Assembly: GCA_963732225.1 (NCBI GenBank)
Contig: CAVSYR010000005.1
Span: forward strand, 124,001-188,000
Length of the DNA stretch: 64,000 nucleotides
Direction of reading: 5' to 3'
Source: VRUE01 sp963732225
Lineage (GTDB): Bacteria > Actinomycetota > Thermoleophilia > Solirubrobacterales > 70-9
The first letter of the stretch is position 1; every line of letters starts with the position of its first letter. Position numbers and translations under genes: made by a program. Below the pieces are notes generated by a model that saw only the letters and a program-made list of their open reading frames with translations, ran no database searches and was not told where the DNA came from. Below are positions 34,847 through 46,603 of the stretch, one piece after another.

Positions 34847-35650
34847 ATGTGCGGACGATTCACGGTCACGGCCAAAAACGCCAAGCAGATCGCCGACAAA
34901 TTCCAGGTCGAGCTGGAGAAGGCGCTGGAGCGGAACGCGGAAGGCAACGCGCCGCCACCGACGGCCGAGCGGTTGAAGAAGGTCGAAGGGGCGCTCGGTC
35001 GCTTCAACGTTGCCCCCACGCAGGAGGTGCTGACGGTGCGCTCCTCGCCCGATCCCGAGGAGGCGGCGCAGGGGGAGCGCGAGGCGCGGCTGATGCGCTG
35101 GGGCCTGGTGCCGCGCTGGGCCAAGGACCTCAAAGTCGGCTACCGGATGATCAACGCCAAGGCCGAGAACCTCACTTCCAGCCGCGCCTACTCGCCGCTG
35201 GTCGGCAAGTTCCGCCATCGCTGCCTGATCGTCGCCGATGGCTTCTACGAGTGGATGAAGGCGGAGGACCCCAAGCAGCCGCGCCAGCCCTGGCGCTTCA
35301 CCGTCGACGGCGGCGAGACCTTCGCCTTCGCCGGCCTCTGCACCCGCAAGGAGTGGGAGGACCCCGAAGACCGCGGCTTTGACGACGGCTGGCTCTACAG
35401 CTGCACGATCGTCACCACTACGCCCAACGAGCTGGTCGCCAAGGTCCACGACCGCATGCCGGCGATCCTGCCCAATGCCGAGGCGGAGGCCGCATGGCTG
35501 CGCCCCGACCTCGAGCTCGAGGAGGCGGTGGCAATGTGCGGGCCGCTTTCGGCCGCGCGGATGGAGAGCGCCCCGGCCAACCCGAAGCTGAACAAGGTCG
35601 GCAAAGGCAGCGAGGAAGGTCCCGAGCTGCTGGTCGCGCCGCAGAGCTAG
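34847..35650 (+). CDS. SOS response-associated peptidase family protein (SRAP; YedK/HMCES)
   Basis: The protein is 267 residues. ATG 34847 gives MCGRFTVT, so Cys2 becomes N-terminal and forms the covalent thiazolidine link to abasic DNA known for the family. Other active-site features are FNVAPTQEV, MINAKAENL, the Glu in GFYEWMK and the His in VHDRMPAIL. It has a charged insertion of about 40 residues between the first strand and FNVAPTQ that is longer than in YedK. It protects abasic sites in single-stranded DNA. It starts three bases after the dehydratase gene, so it is probably cotranscribed with a sugar-nucleotide operon. Confidence 0.92.
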   Translation: MCGRFTVTAKNAKQIADKFQVELEKALERNAEGNAPPPTAERLKKVEGALGRFNVAPTQEVLTVRSSPDPEEAAQGEREARLMRWGLVPRWAKDLKVGYRMINAKAENLTSSRAYSPLVGKFRHRCLIVADGFYEWMKAEDPKQPRQPWRFTVDGGETFAFAGLCTRKEWEDPEDRGFDDGWLYSCTIVTTTPNELVAKVHDRMPAILPNAEAEAAWLRPDLELEEAVAMCGPLSAARMESAPANPKLNKVGKGSEEGPELLVAPQS

Positions 35651-35656
35651 GCGCGG

Positions 35657-36451
35657 TCAGCCCTTTTCCGCTTCGGCTTCCTTTTCTTCGCGTTCTTCCT
35701 GCTTTTCTTCTTCCGCTTCTTCGTCGATTGGCGGCGGGATGCTCTTCAGCGCCGCGGCGGTGCTGACGGTCGACTTGCCGGCGCTGGTGGTCAGCGTGCA
35801 GGCGACCTTGGCGCCCGGGGGCGAGGTCGTCCGCCAGATCGTCTCGAAGGGAAGCACGAGGTCCTGCTTCGGCTTGCCAGCTGGCAGGAAGTATTCGAGG
35901 TGCTCGACGCCGGGCTGGAACTTGGGCCATTCGAGCTTGACGCCTTTCTCCGTGCTCCAGTGTTCCGGCACCCCGTCGAGTTCGACCGTCGCGAGTTCGG
36001 TGCCGTGCGAGCTGAAGAAGAGCAGGAGCACTTCCGGCACTTCCTGGGTGTAGAGGCCGGTGCTGGAGCGCGGGTAGGTGGCGCGCAGGCCGCCGCGGGT
36101 CTGGGCGACTTCCGCTCGCCCGTCGCCACTGACGGAGCAGAGAATGCGGCCGCCGCCGACCGGGGCGCCGGCGTCGATCCGAACCTGGGAGGAGACGCGG
36201 AAGAGCGAGTAGCCACTGACATTGGTGCCGGTCGTGCGGATCGCGCCTTCGGTCAGCTGCATCGTGCCGCCCCCAGGCAGTGGCACCGACTTGGAGTCGG
36301 CCATCGGCACTTTCCTCACCCATTCGAGTTGGGCCGCTTCGCCGCTTGCCTCGTCGGTCGAGAGCAGGGCGGCGGCGACGCAGGCGACCAGCCCGACGGC
36401 GACGACGATCAGGGCGCCGCGCGGCGGTCGGTTCTTCTTCTCGTCGGCCAC
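35657..36451 (-). CDS. Membrane-anchored protein of unknown function with acidic tail
   Basis: The protein is 264 residues from GTG 36451 (VADEKKNRPPRGALIVVAVG). One helix at about residues 11-31 anchors a domain outside the cell. The middle is beta-rich (GGGTMQLTEGAIRTTGTNVSGYSLFRVSS), followed by a second region with paired strands. The end, about 30 residues, is nearly all Glu, Lys and Ala. I do not recognise a family. It is divergent from the hydrolase at 36479, with only 27 bases between starts, and converges with the SRAP gene with six bases between stops. Confidence 0.6.
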   Translation of the reverse strand: MADEKKNRPPRGALIVVAVGLVACVAAALLSTDEASGEAAQLEWVRKVPMADSKSVPLPGGGTMQLTEGAIRTTGTNVSGYSLFRVSSQVRIDAGAPVGGGRILCSVSGDGRAEVAQTRGGLRATYPRSSTGLYTQEVPEVLLLFFSSHGTELATVELDGVPEHWSTEKGVKLEWPKFQPGVEHLEYFLPAGKPKQDLVLPFETIWRTTSPPGAKVACTLTTSAGKSTVSTAAALKSIPPPIDEEAEEEKQEEREEKEAEAEKG

Positions 36452-36478
36452 GGCTGGGCCGCAAGCTACCGTGTAGGC

Positions 36479-37399
36479 GTGACCGATCGCGCAGCGCCGC
36501 ATCGTCCGACCGAGGTCAGCTTCGAGACGGTGACGCTGCACGGGCGTGAGAGCGGCTATCTCGTTGGTGGCACGGGCCCGGTGCTACTGCTGATCCACGG
36601 CATGGCCGGCACCTGTGAGAACTGGCGGGAAGTGATCGAGCCGCTCGCCCGCCACCACACCGTGATCGCCCCCGACCTGCCGGGACATGGCCTCTCGGCG
36701 GGTGGCCCCGGCGACTACTCGCTGGGCAACCTCGCCTCCGGGCTGCGCGACCTGCTGCTCGTCCTCGGCTACGAGCGAGCGACCCTTGTCGGCCACTCGC
36801 TCGGTGGCGGCATCGCGATGCAGTTCTCCTACCAGTTCCCCGAGATGGTCGAGCGCCTCGTGCTCGTCTCCAGCGGCGGCCTCGGGCTCGAGGTGAGCCC
36901 GGTCCTGCGCGCCGCTGCTCTGCCCGGGGCCGATCTCTTCATCGCCGCCACCGCGACCACCGGCCAGAAGATCGGCGGCGCGATTGGCCGTGGCCTCTCG
37001 AAGATCGGGATGAAGCCCGCCGCCGACGTCGCCGAGGTTGCCCGCGGTTATGGATCGCTCGCCGAGCCGGACCGCCGCAAGGCGTTCCTGGCGACCCTGC
37101 GCTCGGTGGTCGGAACCGAGGGACAGCGGGTCTCCGCAACCGACCGCTTCTACCTGGCCGAGGCGGTGCCGGTGCTGATCGTCTGGGGCGCCCGCGATCC
37201 GATCATCCCGGCCAGCCATGGCGAAGATGCTCACCGCGCTCTACCCGGCAGCAAGCTGGAGATCTTCGACGGGGTAGGACACCTGCCCCAGATCGAGCAG
37301 CCCAGTCGCTTCATCACCGTGCTCGAGGACTTCCTGGGGGAGACCGAGCCGGCACAGTTCGATCGCGACGAGTGGCGCGCCCGCATCAAGGTCGCCTGA
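36479..37399 (+). CDS. Alpha/beta-fold hydrolase
   Basis: The protein is 306 residues from GTG 36479. It has the oxyanion-hole motif LLLIHGMAGTCENW, nucleophile elbow VGHSLGGGIAMQF, acidic residue VWGARDPIIP and catalytic His in FDGVGHLPQIE: a complete Ser-Asp-His set in normal order. Such enzymes act as esterases, lipases, epoxide hydrolases or haloperoxidases, and the substrate is not predictable. The longer frame upstream is antisense of the membrane-protein gene. It is transcribed alone, followed by the tRNA-Arg gene on the other strand. Confidence 0.87.
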   Translation: MTDRAAPHRPTEVSFETVTLHGRESGYLVGGTGPVLLLIHGMAGTCENWREVIEPLARHHTVIAPDLPGHGLSAGGPGDYSLGNLASGLRDLLLVLGYERATLVGHSLGGGIAMQFSYQFPEMVERLVLVSSGGLGLEVSPVLRAAALPGADLFIAATATTGQKIGGAIGRGLSKIGMKPAADVAEVARGYGSLAEPDRRKAFLATLRSVVGTEGQRVSATDRFYLAEAVPVLIVWGARDPIIPASHGEDAHRALPGSKLEIFDGVGHLPQIEQPSRFITVLEDFLGETEPAQFDRDEWRARIKVA

Positions 37400-37426
37400 C
37401 GTCAGTCGCTGCTGGGCATCGGGAGA

Positions 37427-37500
<74 letters not shown>

Positions 37501-37561
37501 TCAAGGGCCAGTCTAGCTTCGGGTAACGGAGCGGCTGCGTCGCGTAGGCTCGCAGGCTCGC

Positions 37562-38536
37562 ATGGATCTCTCGGCGATCTTCCTTGGCACCGGCGGGTCG
37601 GTGCCCTCGGCGCGGCGCTCGACCGCGAGCGTGATGCTGGTCCGCGGCGGCCGGCGGCTGATGTTCGACTGCGGCGAAGGGACGCAGCGCCAGCTGCAGC
37701 GCTCACTGGGACTGACCCAGGTCGACGAGATCTTCCTCACCCACTTCCACGCCGACCACATCCTCGGTCTGCCGGGACTGCTCAAGACCTATGACCTGAC
37801 CGCCCGCGAGGAGCCGTTGACGATCTACGGGCCGCGCGGCCTGCGCGATCTCTTCAAAACCCTCGGCCGCCTGATCGGCCGCACCGATTACAGCATCGAC
37901 CTGATCGAAATCGACCCCGGCGAAGCCGTGCGCCACGACGGCGCCGAGGTGCAGGCCTTCGCGGTCGAGCACAGCGTGCGGGCCAACGGCTACGTCCTGA
38001 TTGAGGAGGAGCGTCCTGGGCGCTTTGATCCAGAAGAGGCAAAGCGGCTTGGCGTCGCCGAAGGGCCCGCCTTCGCGGCGCTGCAGAGGGGAGAGGAGGT
38101 GGAAGGGGGCGAGGGCTCGGTGCGCCCGCAGGACGTAATGGGCGAGGCACGGCCCGGTCGCATCGTCGCGATCACCGGCGATACGTCTCCCTGTCACTCG
38201 ACCGTGGCGGCAGCGGCCGACGCCGACCTGCTGATCCACGACGCCAGCTTCTCCGAGGAGGAGGTCCAGCGCGCCGCCGACACCGGTCATTCGACCGTCG
38301 GCCAGGCCGCCGCCGTCGCCCGCGAGGCCCACGTCAAGATGCTTGCCCTGGTCCACATCTCCTCGCGCTACCACGTCGGCACAGTGCTCGACGAGGCCCG
38401 CGACGTCTTCGAGGGCTGCGTCGCGCCCAAAGACTTCGACCTGATCGAAATCCCCTTCCCGGAGCGCGGCGAGCCCGAGCTGGTGCCAAACGGGGCGCGA
38501 GAACGAGACCAGCCGGAGCCCGAAATAGCGGGATAG
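37562..38536 (+). CDS. rnz: Ribonuclease Z
   Basis: The protein is 324 residues, ATG 37562. It starts LSAIFLGTGGSVPSARRSTAS, the usual RNase Z opening, with FLTHFHADHILGLPGLL (HxHxDH zinc site). Later ligands are AVEHSVRANGY, ITGDTSPC, LLIHDASF and the C-terminal HISSRY. It trims the 3-prime ends of tRNA precursors. It lies beside a tRNA gene that lacks an encoded CCA, which fits the need for this enzyme. A -10-like TAGGCT (37545-37550) is only 11 bases before the ATG, suggesting a very short leader. Confidence 0.92.
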   Translation: MDLSAIFLGTGGSVPSARRSTASVMLVRGGRRLMFDCGEGTQRQLQRSLGLTQVDEIFLTHFHADHILGLPGLLKTYDLTAREEPLTIYGPRGLRDLFKTLGRLIGRTDYSIDLIEIDPGEAVRHDGAEVQAFAVEHSVRANGYVLIEEERPGRFDPEEAKRLGVAEGPAFAALQRGEEVEGGEGSVRPQDVMGEARPGRIVAITGDTSPCHSTVAAAADADLLIHDASFSEEEVQRAADTGHSTVGQAAAVAREAHVKMLALVHISSRYHVGTVLDEARDVFEGCVAPKDFDLIEIPFPERGEPELVPNGARERDQPEPEIAG

Positions 38537-38562
38537 CCACAAAAGGAGTCACCCACCGCTGC

Positions 38563-38608
38563 TAGGCTGCAGCCGTCCTTTAACCAGGTCCCGTGAGGCC
38601 AGGAAGGA
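38563..38608 (+). promoter_or_regulatory. pyr operon promoter (-10) and PyrR-binding RNA hairpin over the ribosome site
   Basis: TAGGCT at 38563-38568 (in GCTAGGCTGC) puts the transcript start near 38575. The RNA then begins at once with the PyrR binding loop: TCCTT (38576-38580) pairs with AAGGA (38604-38608), and inside lies GGTCCCGTGAGGCC, the anti-anti-terminator core known from pyr leaders. The 3-prime arm contains the AAGGAAG ribosome site for pyrR (GTG at 38619). Binding of PyrR-UMP should stabilise the hairpin and hide that site, giving translational rather than terminator-based control; no terminator is present. Confidence 0.82.
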
Positions 38609-38618
38609 AGCAACCGAA

Positions 38619-39179
38619 GTGAACGAGACGGTCGTGCTCGAGCGCGACGATTTGAGGCGAACGCTACGGCGGATCGCCCACGAGATCGCCGAGAAGAACC
38701 CGGACCCCGACGCTTTGGCGATCGTCGGCATCCACACTCGCGGCGCCCTGCTTGCCCGTCGCCTGCACGCTTCGCTGGCCGAGTTGACGGGCGTTGAGGT
38801 GCCGATCGGCGATATCGACATCTCCTTCTACCGCGATGACGTCGGCGCCAAGTCACCAGCCACGCAGCCGGTCGTCCACGCCTCGCACATCGACTTCGAC
38901 CTCGCCGGGCGCACCGTGGTCCTGGTCGATGACGTCCTCTTCACCGGCCGCACCGTGCGGGCCGCGATCGATGCCCTCTTCGACTACGGCCGGCCGCAGC
39001 GGGTGCAGCTCGCCGTGCTCTGCGACCGCGGCCACCGCGAGCTGCCGATCCGCCCCGACTACGTCGGCAAGAACCTGCCGACCGGCCGCGAGCAGCGGGT
39101 CAACGTCCACCTCGAGGAGCTCGACGACGGTGACGAGGTCACGATCGCCGACGCGCAACCGGCGGAGGTCGGTGCATGA
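38619..39179 (+). CDS. pyrR: PyrR: pyr operon regulator / uracil phosphoribosyltransferase
   Basis: The protein is 186 residues from a GTG at 38619. It has the type-I PRTase fold with the PRPP loop TVVLVDDVLFTGRTVRAAID and the N-terminal IVGIHTRGALLARRL. The basic SFYRDDV region belongs to the RNA-binding face. It senses UMP and PRPP, binds the hairpin just upstream and represses the operon; many members also convert uracil and PRPP to UMP. It is the first gene of the operon and overlaps pyrB by four bases. Confidence 0.95.
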   Translation: MNETVVLERDDLRRTLRRIAHEIAEKNPDPDALAIVGIHTRGALLARRLHASLAELTGVEVPIGDIDISFYRDDVGAKSPATQPVVHASHIDFDLAGRTVVLVDDVLFTGRTVRAAIDALFDYGRPQRVQLAVLCDRGHRELPIRPDYVGKNLPTGREQRVNVHLEELDDGDEVTIADAQPAEVGA

Positions 39180-40132
39180 GGCACCTGCTCTCGATCGAGC
39201 AGCTCTCGAAAGCCGAGATCGAGGCGATCCTCGATCGGGCCGAGAGCTTCGCCGAGGTCGGCCGCCGCGACATCAAGAAGGTGCCAACCCTGCGCGGCCG
39301 CACCGTCGTCACCCTCTTCTACGAGGCGAGCACCCGCACCAGCTCGTCCTTCGAGCTCGCCGCCAAGCGCCTCTCCGCCGACCTGGTCTCGGTCAAGGCG
39401 GCCGGCTCCTCGGTCGACAAGGGCGAGTCGCTGAAGGACACGGTGGCCACGCTCTCCGCTTACGACCCAGCGGCGATCGTGCTGCGCCATCCTTACGCTG
39501 GCGCCGCCCAGCTGGTCGCCGGCTGGGCCGATGCCGCGGTCGTCAACGCCGGCGACGGCAAGCACGAGCACCCGAGCCAGGCCCTGCTCGACGTCTACAC
39601 CCTGCGCCGCCGCCTCGGCTCGCTCGAGGGCAAGCGGATCTGGATCGTCGGCGACGTCCTGCACAGCCGCGTTGCCCGCTCCAACCTGATCGCCTTCAAG
39701 GCGATGGGCGCCGAGCTCACCGTCTGCGGCCCGCCGGCGCTGATCCCGCGCGGCCTCGAGCAGCTCGGCTGCGAGGTCGAGCACTCGCTGGAGCGGCTCG
39801 GCGAGGCCGACGTCGTCTACGCGCTGCGCCTGCAGCGAGAGCGGATGAACGAGAGCTTCGTGCCCTCGATCCGCGAGTACGCCGCCCACTTTCAGATCGA
39901 CTCGCGCCGCCTCGGCCCACGCCAGCTGCTGATGCACCCTGGCCCGGTCAACCGCGGCGTCGAGCTCTCCGGCGAGGTGATCGACTCGCCGCAGTCGCTG
40001 ATCGCCGAGCAGGTCGCCTCCGGCCTGGTCGTGCGGATGGCGATCCTCTACGAGCTGCTGGCCGCCGGCGATCAGGAGCCGGCCCCGGTTGCCGGCAACG
40101 GCCACGCCACTCCGATCGGGCAACCGGCATGA
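39176..40132 (+). CDS. pyrB: Aspartate carbamoyltransferase catalytic chain
   Basis: The protein is 318 residues; the ATG at 39176 overlaps the pyrR stop. It has the carbamoyl-phosphate loop FYEASTRTSSSFELAAKRL, the SVDKGESLKDT lysine loop, VLRHPYAGAAQ, DGKHEHPSQALLDVYTL and the C-terminal HPGPVNRGVEL. It condenses carbamoyl phosphate with aspartate. No pyrI regulatory chain is present, as usual in organisms with PyrR. The enzyme normally works as a trimer, often together with the dihydroorotase encoded next. Confidence 0.95.
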   Translation: MRHLLSIEQLSKAEIEAILDRAESFAEVGRRDIKKVPTLRGRTVVTLFYEASTRTSSSFELAAKRLSADLVSVKAAGSSVDKGESLKDTVATLSAYDPAAIVLRHPYAGAAQLVAGWADAAVVNAGDGKHEHPSQALLDVYTLRRRLGSLEGKRIWIVGDVLHSRVARSNLIAFKAMGAELTVCGPPALIPRGLEQLGCEVEHSLERLGEADVVYALRLQRERMNESFVPSIREYAAHFQIDSRRLGPRQLLMHPGPVNRGVELSGEVIDSPQSLIAEQVASGLVVRMAILYELLAAGDQEPAPVAGNGHATPIGQPA

Positions 40133-41475
40133 GCGAGCCGCGGCTGCAGATGCGTGCCGGGGAGAGCGCGAACCTCGTCCTGCGTGGGGCGACCGTGCTC
40201 GACCCGGTGGCGGCGATCGACGCCCAGCACGACGTCGTGATTCGCGACGGCGTGATCGCCGAGCTGTTTGCGCCCGGCGAGGCCAACGCCGACGGCATCG
40301 AGGAGATCGACGCCGGTGCCCTGCACGCGTTCCCGGCCTTCTTCGATCCCCACGTCCACCTGCGTACGCCCGGCCAGGAGCACAAGGAGGACATCGAGAC
40401 TGGAGCTCGCTCTGCCGCTGCCGGCGGCTACTGCGGCATCCTCGCCATGGCCAACACCGAGCCTCCCGTTTCGACTCCCGCCGACGTCGAGGCGCTGCTC
40501 GCCGACGCCAGCGCCGCCGCCGCGGTCAAGGTCGGCTTCCTCGCCACGGTGACCCGGGCGATGGAGGGGGAGGAGCTGACCGAGATGGCCTCGCTGCGCG
40601 ACGTCGGCGCGGCTGGCTTCAGCGACGACGGTCTGCCGATTCGCAGCGCCCGCCTGCTGCGCCGGGCGCTGCAGTACCAGCGGCTCTGCGGCGGCACGAT
40701 CGCCCTCCACGAGGAGGATCCGGAGCTCTCCGGGGCCGGCGTGATGCACGAGGGACCGGTCTCGGCGGTGCTCGGCCTCGAGGGCATCCCCTCGGTTTCA
40801 GAGTCGACGATGATCGCCCGCGACGCTGCCCTGGCCGGTTACGAGGGGGGCAGCATCCACGTCCAGCACCTCTCGGCCACCGAGTCGGTAGAGGCGGTGC
40901 GCGCCGCCAAGGCCGCTGGGGTGCAGATCAGCTGCGAGGCCTCTCCGCATCACCTCTGCCTCACCGATGAGGAGGTGCGCAGCCTCGACCCACAGCGCTT
41001 CAAGATGAACCCGCCGCTGCGCAGCGAGGCCGACCGCCAGGCCCTGATCGAGGGCCTGCGCGACGGCACGATCGAGTGCATCGCCACCGACCACGCCCCC
41101 CATGCGGCCGAGGAAAAGGAAGTGCCGTTTGAGCAGGCGGCGATGGGCGTGACCGGGCTGGAGACCGCCTTCGCCGCTCTGCACACCGAGCTGGTCCTGC
41201 CAGGCACGATCGAGCTCGATCTGCTGGTCGAGCGCCTCGCCGGCGGCGCGGCGCCGTTCGGGGTCGAGCGACCCTCGCTCGCACCTGGCAGCGAGGCAAA
41301 TATCGCCCTCTGCGACCTCTCGGCCCGCTGGACGGTCGGCGAGGACGGCTACGAGAGCCGCTCCTCGAACTCCTGGTGCGCCGGCAAAGAGCTGACCGGC
41401 CGCGTCCTGATGACCCTCGCCGGCGGCCAGGTCGCCTATCGCCTGCGCAGCTTCTCCATGGGGGTGGCGGCGTGA
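40129..41475 (+). CDS. pyrC: Dihydroorotase
   Basis: The protein is 448 residues, with ATG 40129 overlapping the pyrB stop (ATGA). It is the class I type: metal-binding DPHVHLRTPGQEHKEDIETG, then SIHVQHLSATESV, ASPHHLCLTDEE, FKMNPPLR and CIATDHAPHAAEEK. It closes carbamoyl-aspartate to dihydroorotate. The longest frame begins inside pyrR out of phase and is spurious before this ATG. A palindromic element separates its stop from carA. Confidence 0.94.
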   Translation: MSEPRLQMRAGESANLVLRGATVLDPVAAIDAQHDVVIRDGVIAELFAPGEANADGIEEIDAGALHAFPAFFDPHVHLRTPGQEHKEDIETGARSAAAGGYCGILAMANTEPPVSTPADVEALLADASAAAAVKVGFLATVTRAMEGEELTEMASLRDVGAAGFSDDGLPIRSARLLRRALQYQRLCGGTIALHEEDPELSGAGVMHEGPVSAVLGLEGIPSVSESTMIARDAALAGYEGGSIHVQHLSATESVEAVRAAKAAGVQISCEASPHHLCLTDEEVRSLDPQRFKMNPPLRSEADRQALIEGLRDGTIECIATDHAPHAAEEKEVPFEQAAMGVTGLETAFAALHTELVLPGTIELDLLVERLAGGAAPFGVERPSLAPGSEANIALCDLSARWTVGEDGYESRSSNSWCAGKELTGRVLMTLAGGQVAYRLRSFSMGVAA

Positions 41476-41480
41476 TGGCC

Positions 41481-41528
41481 GTTCCGGTGCGCTTTATGCG
41501 GCCCATGACCACAAAAGGCGCACCGCAA
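41481..41528 (+). repeat. Intercistronic palindromic element, copy A (pyrC-carA junction)
   Basis: This is a 48-base element with arms CGGTGCGC (41485-41492) and GCGCACCG (41518-41525), plus partial T/A pairing inward. It matches copy B at 56234-56281 in the same orientation at about 36 of 48 positions without gaps. Both copies begin six bases after an ATG that overlaps the stop of the upstream gene (TGATG). Here the ATG at 41475 opens an 18-codon frame, MAVPVRFMRPMTTKGAPQ, whose stop overlaps the carA ATG. Confidence 0.6.
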
Positions 41529-42638
41529 TGAGCGAGGGCTTCCTGCTGCTCGAGGATGGGGCTCGCTTCGACGGGATTCCCTGCGGCGCCGAGGGTCCCG
41601 TCACCGGCGAGGTCGTCTTCAACACGGCGATGACCGGCTACCAGGAGTCGGTCACCGATCCCTCCTACGCCGGGCAGATCATCGTCTTCACCTACCCGCT
41701 GATCGGCAACTACGGCGTCTCGGCGGCGGCGATGGAGTCCGACCGCGCTCATGCTCGCGGTGTGGTCATGCGCGATCCCAAGAACGGCGAGGACGTCGCC
41801 ACCGCCGAGGGCGGCTGGCTCGACTGGCTCGCCGACTGCGGCGTGCCGGCGATCGGCGGCGTCGATACCCGCGCCGTCGTCCGCCATATCCGCGACCGCG
41901 GCGCGATGCGGGGCGGCCTCTTTCCCGCTGGGACACCCGAGAGCGAGGCGCGCGAGCGGGTTGCCGCTGAGCCCTCGATGGACGGTGCCGACTTCGCCCG
42001 CACCGTCACTCCCGCCGAGCCGGTCCGCTTCGAGGGTGATGGTGGCCCGCACGTGGTCGGCATCGACACCGGGATCAAGCTCAACATCGTGCGCCAGCTA
42101 CGTGAGCGCGGCTGCCAACTCACCCTGCTGCCCTGTACCTCCTCGCCGCAGGAGGTGCTCGCCGAGGAGCCCGACGTCGTCTTCCTCGCCAACGGTCCCG
42201 GTGACCCGGCGGCGCTCGGCTACGTCGTCGACACCGTGCGCGAGCTGGTCGGCCAAAAGCCCCTCTTCGGCATCTGCCTCGGCCATCAGCTGCTCTGCCG
42301 CGCGGTTGGCCTCGAGACCTTCAAGCTGCCGTTCGGCCACCGCGGCGCCAATCACCCGGTCAAGGAGCTGGCCACGGGCCGGATCGACATCACCTCGCAG
42401 AACCACGGCTTTGCCGTGCAGGGCCCCGGTGGCGAGCCGCGAATCGAGGCCGACGAGCCGGTGCGCTGGCAGACCGACTTCGGTGCCGCCGAGCTCTCCC
42501 ACCTCAATCTCTACGACCGCACGGTCGAGGGCCTGGTCCTGAAGGAGGTCGGCGCGGCCACTGTCCAGTACCACCCCGAGGCCGGCCCCGGGCCGCACGA
42601 CGCCCGCCACCTCTTCGATTCCTTCCTGGAGCTCGCCA

Positions 42639-42646
<8 letters not shown>
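41528..42646 (+). CDS. carA: Carbamoyl-phosphate synthase small chain (glutaminase)
   Basis: The protein is 372 residues, ATG 41528. The N-terminal domain has GEVVFNTAMTGYQESVTDPSY. The class-I glutaminase domain has KPLFGICLGHQLLCRAVG with the Cys nucleophile, SQNHGFAV and the His-Glu pair in VQYHPEAGPGPHDA. It delivers ammonia from glutamine to CarB. Its start overlaps the end of the palindromic element and the 18-codon frame, so translation could be coupled to it. It ends eight bases inside carB. Confidence 0.95.
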
Positions 42647-45742
<3,096 letters not shown>

Positions 45743-45746
<4 letters not shown>

Positions 45747-46603
45747 CCGCCCCCTTCGGGCGTCGCCTCTGCCAGGTCTCCGAGAGCCGTGCCACCGGTG
45801 GCTACAGGCTCTTCTCACTGATCGACACCGAGGGCCCGGAGCCGCTGCCGGGCCAGTTCTACATGCTCGCCACCGAGCGGCACTGGGAGCAAAACGGCCA
45901 GCGTCCCTATTTGCCACGGGCACTCTCGGTTGCCGAGACCGGGCCCGCGGCCGGCGGCGCCCGCCTCGACTTCCTGATCGAGGGCATCGGACCCGGCACT
46001 GACCGCCTCTGCGAGCTCGGGCCCGGCGAGAGCATCTGGGTCAACGGCCCCCTCGGCAACTCCTTCACCACCCCCCGCGAACTGCATCAACTTCTCCACC
46101 CAGCAGAGGGAGAAGTTGATGCAGTTCGGCCCGCGGGGGCGATCCTGGTCGGGGGTGGGATCGGGATCGCGCCGCTGGCGCTGCTGCGTCGCAGCTTCGC
46201 GGCGAAGAACATCCCCACCCGCGTCCTGCTCGGTTTTCGCGACGCCAAGCACTCCGGCGGTCTCGACGAGCTCTTCTCCTGCTGCGAGGTGCGCCTCGCC
46301 AGCGACGATGGCCACGCCGGCCACCACGGCTACGTCACCGACCTACTTGCGACGATGCTCGAGGGCGACGACGCGGCCAGTGCCGCCATCTACTCCTGCG
46401 GCCCGCCGCAGATGCTCGAGGCGGTTGGGGCGATGTGCACCGACGCAGGCGTCGCCTGCGAGCTGGCGATGGAGTCGCCGATGGCCTGCGGCTATGGCGC
46501 CTGCTTCGGCTGCGCGGTGCCTAAGCCTGGCGGCGGCTACTTGCGTCTCTGCGTCGATGGCCCGGTGGTGCGACCCGATCAGGTCGAGCTGGCCCATGCC
46601 TGA
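45743..46603 (+). CDS. pyrK: Dihydroorotate dehydrogenase B electron-transfer subunit, with in-frame hairpin insertion
   Basis: The protein is 286 residues, ATG 45743. The FAD part has PRALSVAETG, the NAD-binding part has AGAILVGGGIGIAPLALLRRS, and the C-terminal 2Fe-2S motif is MACGYGACFGCAVPKPGGGY. It passes electrons from the PyrD FMN to NAD+. Between GNSFTTPRE and the glycine-rich NAD loop lies HQLLHPAEGEVDAVRP, encoded by a perfect 20-bp inverted repeat that is far less GC-rich than its surroundings. This is a short loop in related proteins. The insertion keeps the frame, so the protein is probably functional. Confidence 0.92.
46078..46128. repeat. Perfect 20-bp inverted repeat inside pyrK
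   Basis: The left arm CGAACTGCATCAACTTCTCC (46078-46097) is the exact reverse complement of 46109-46128, with an 11-base loop ACCCAGCAGAG. The arms are about 50% GC in a gene near 70%. The stretch is translated without breaking the frame. No T-tract follows, and 475 bases of pyrK lie downstream, so it is not a normal terminator. Confidence 0.9.

Noticed and set aside
38537..38560. Third copy of the palindromic element between rnz and pyrR
   Set aside because: Only CCACAAAAGG and a loose GCGG resemble copy A; the arms and the TGATG entry are missing.
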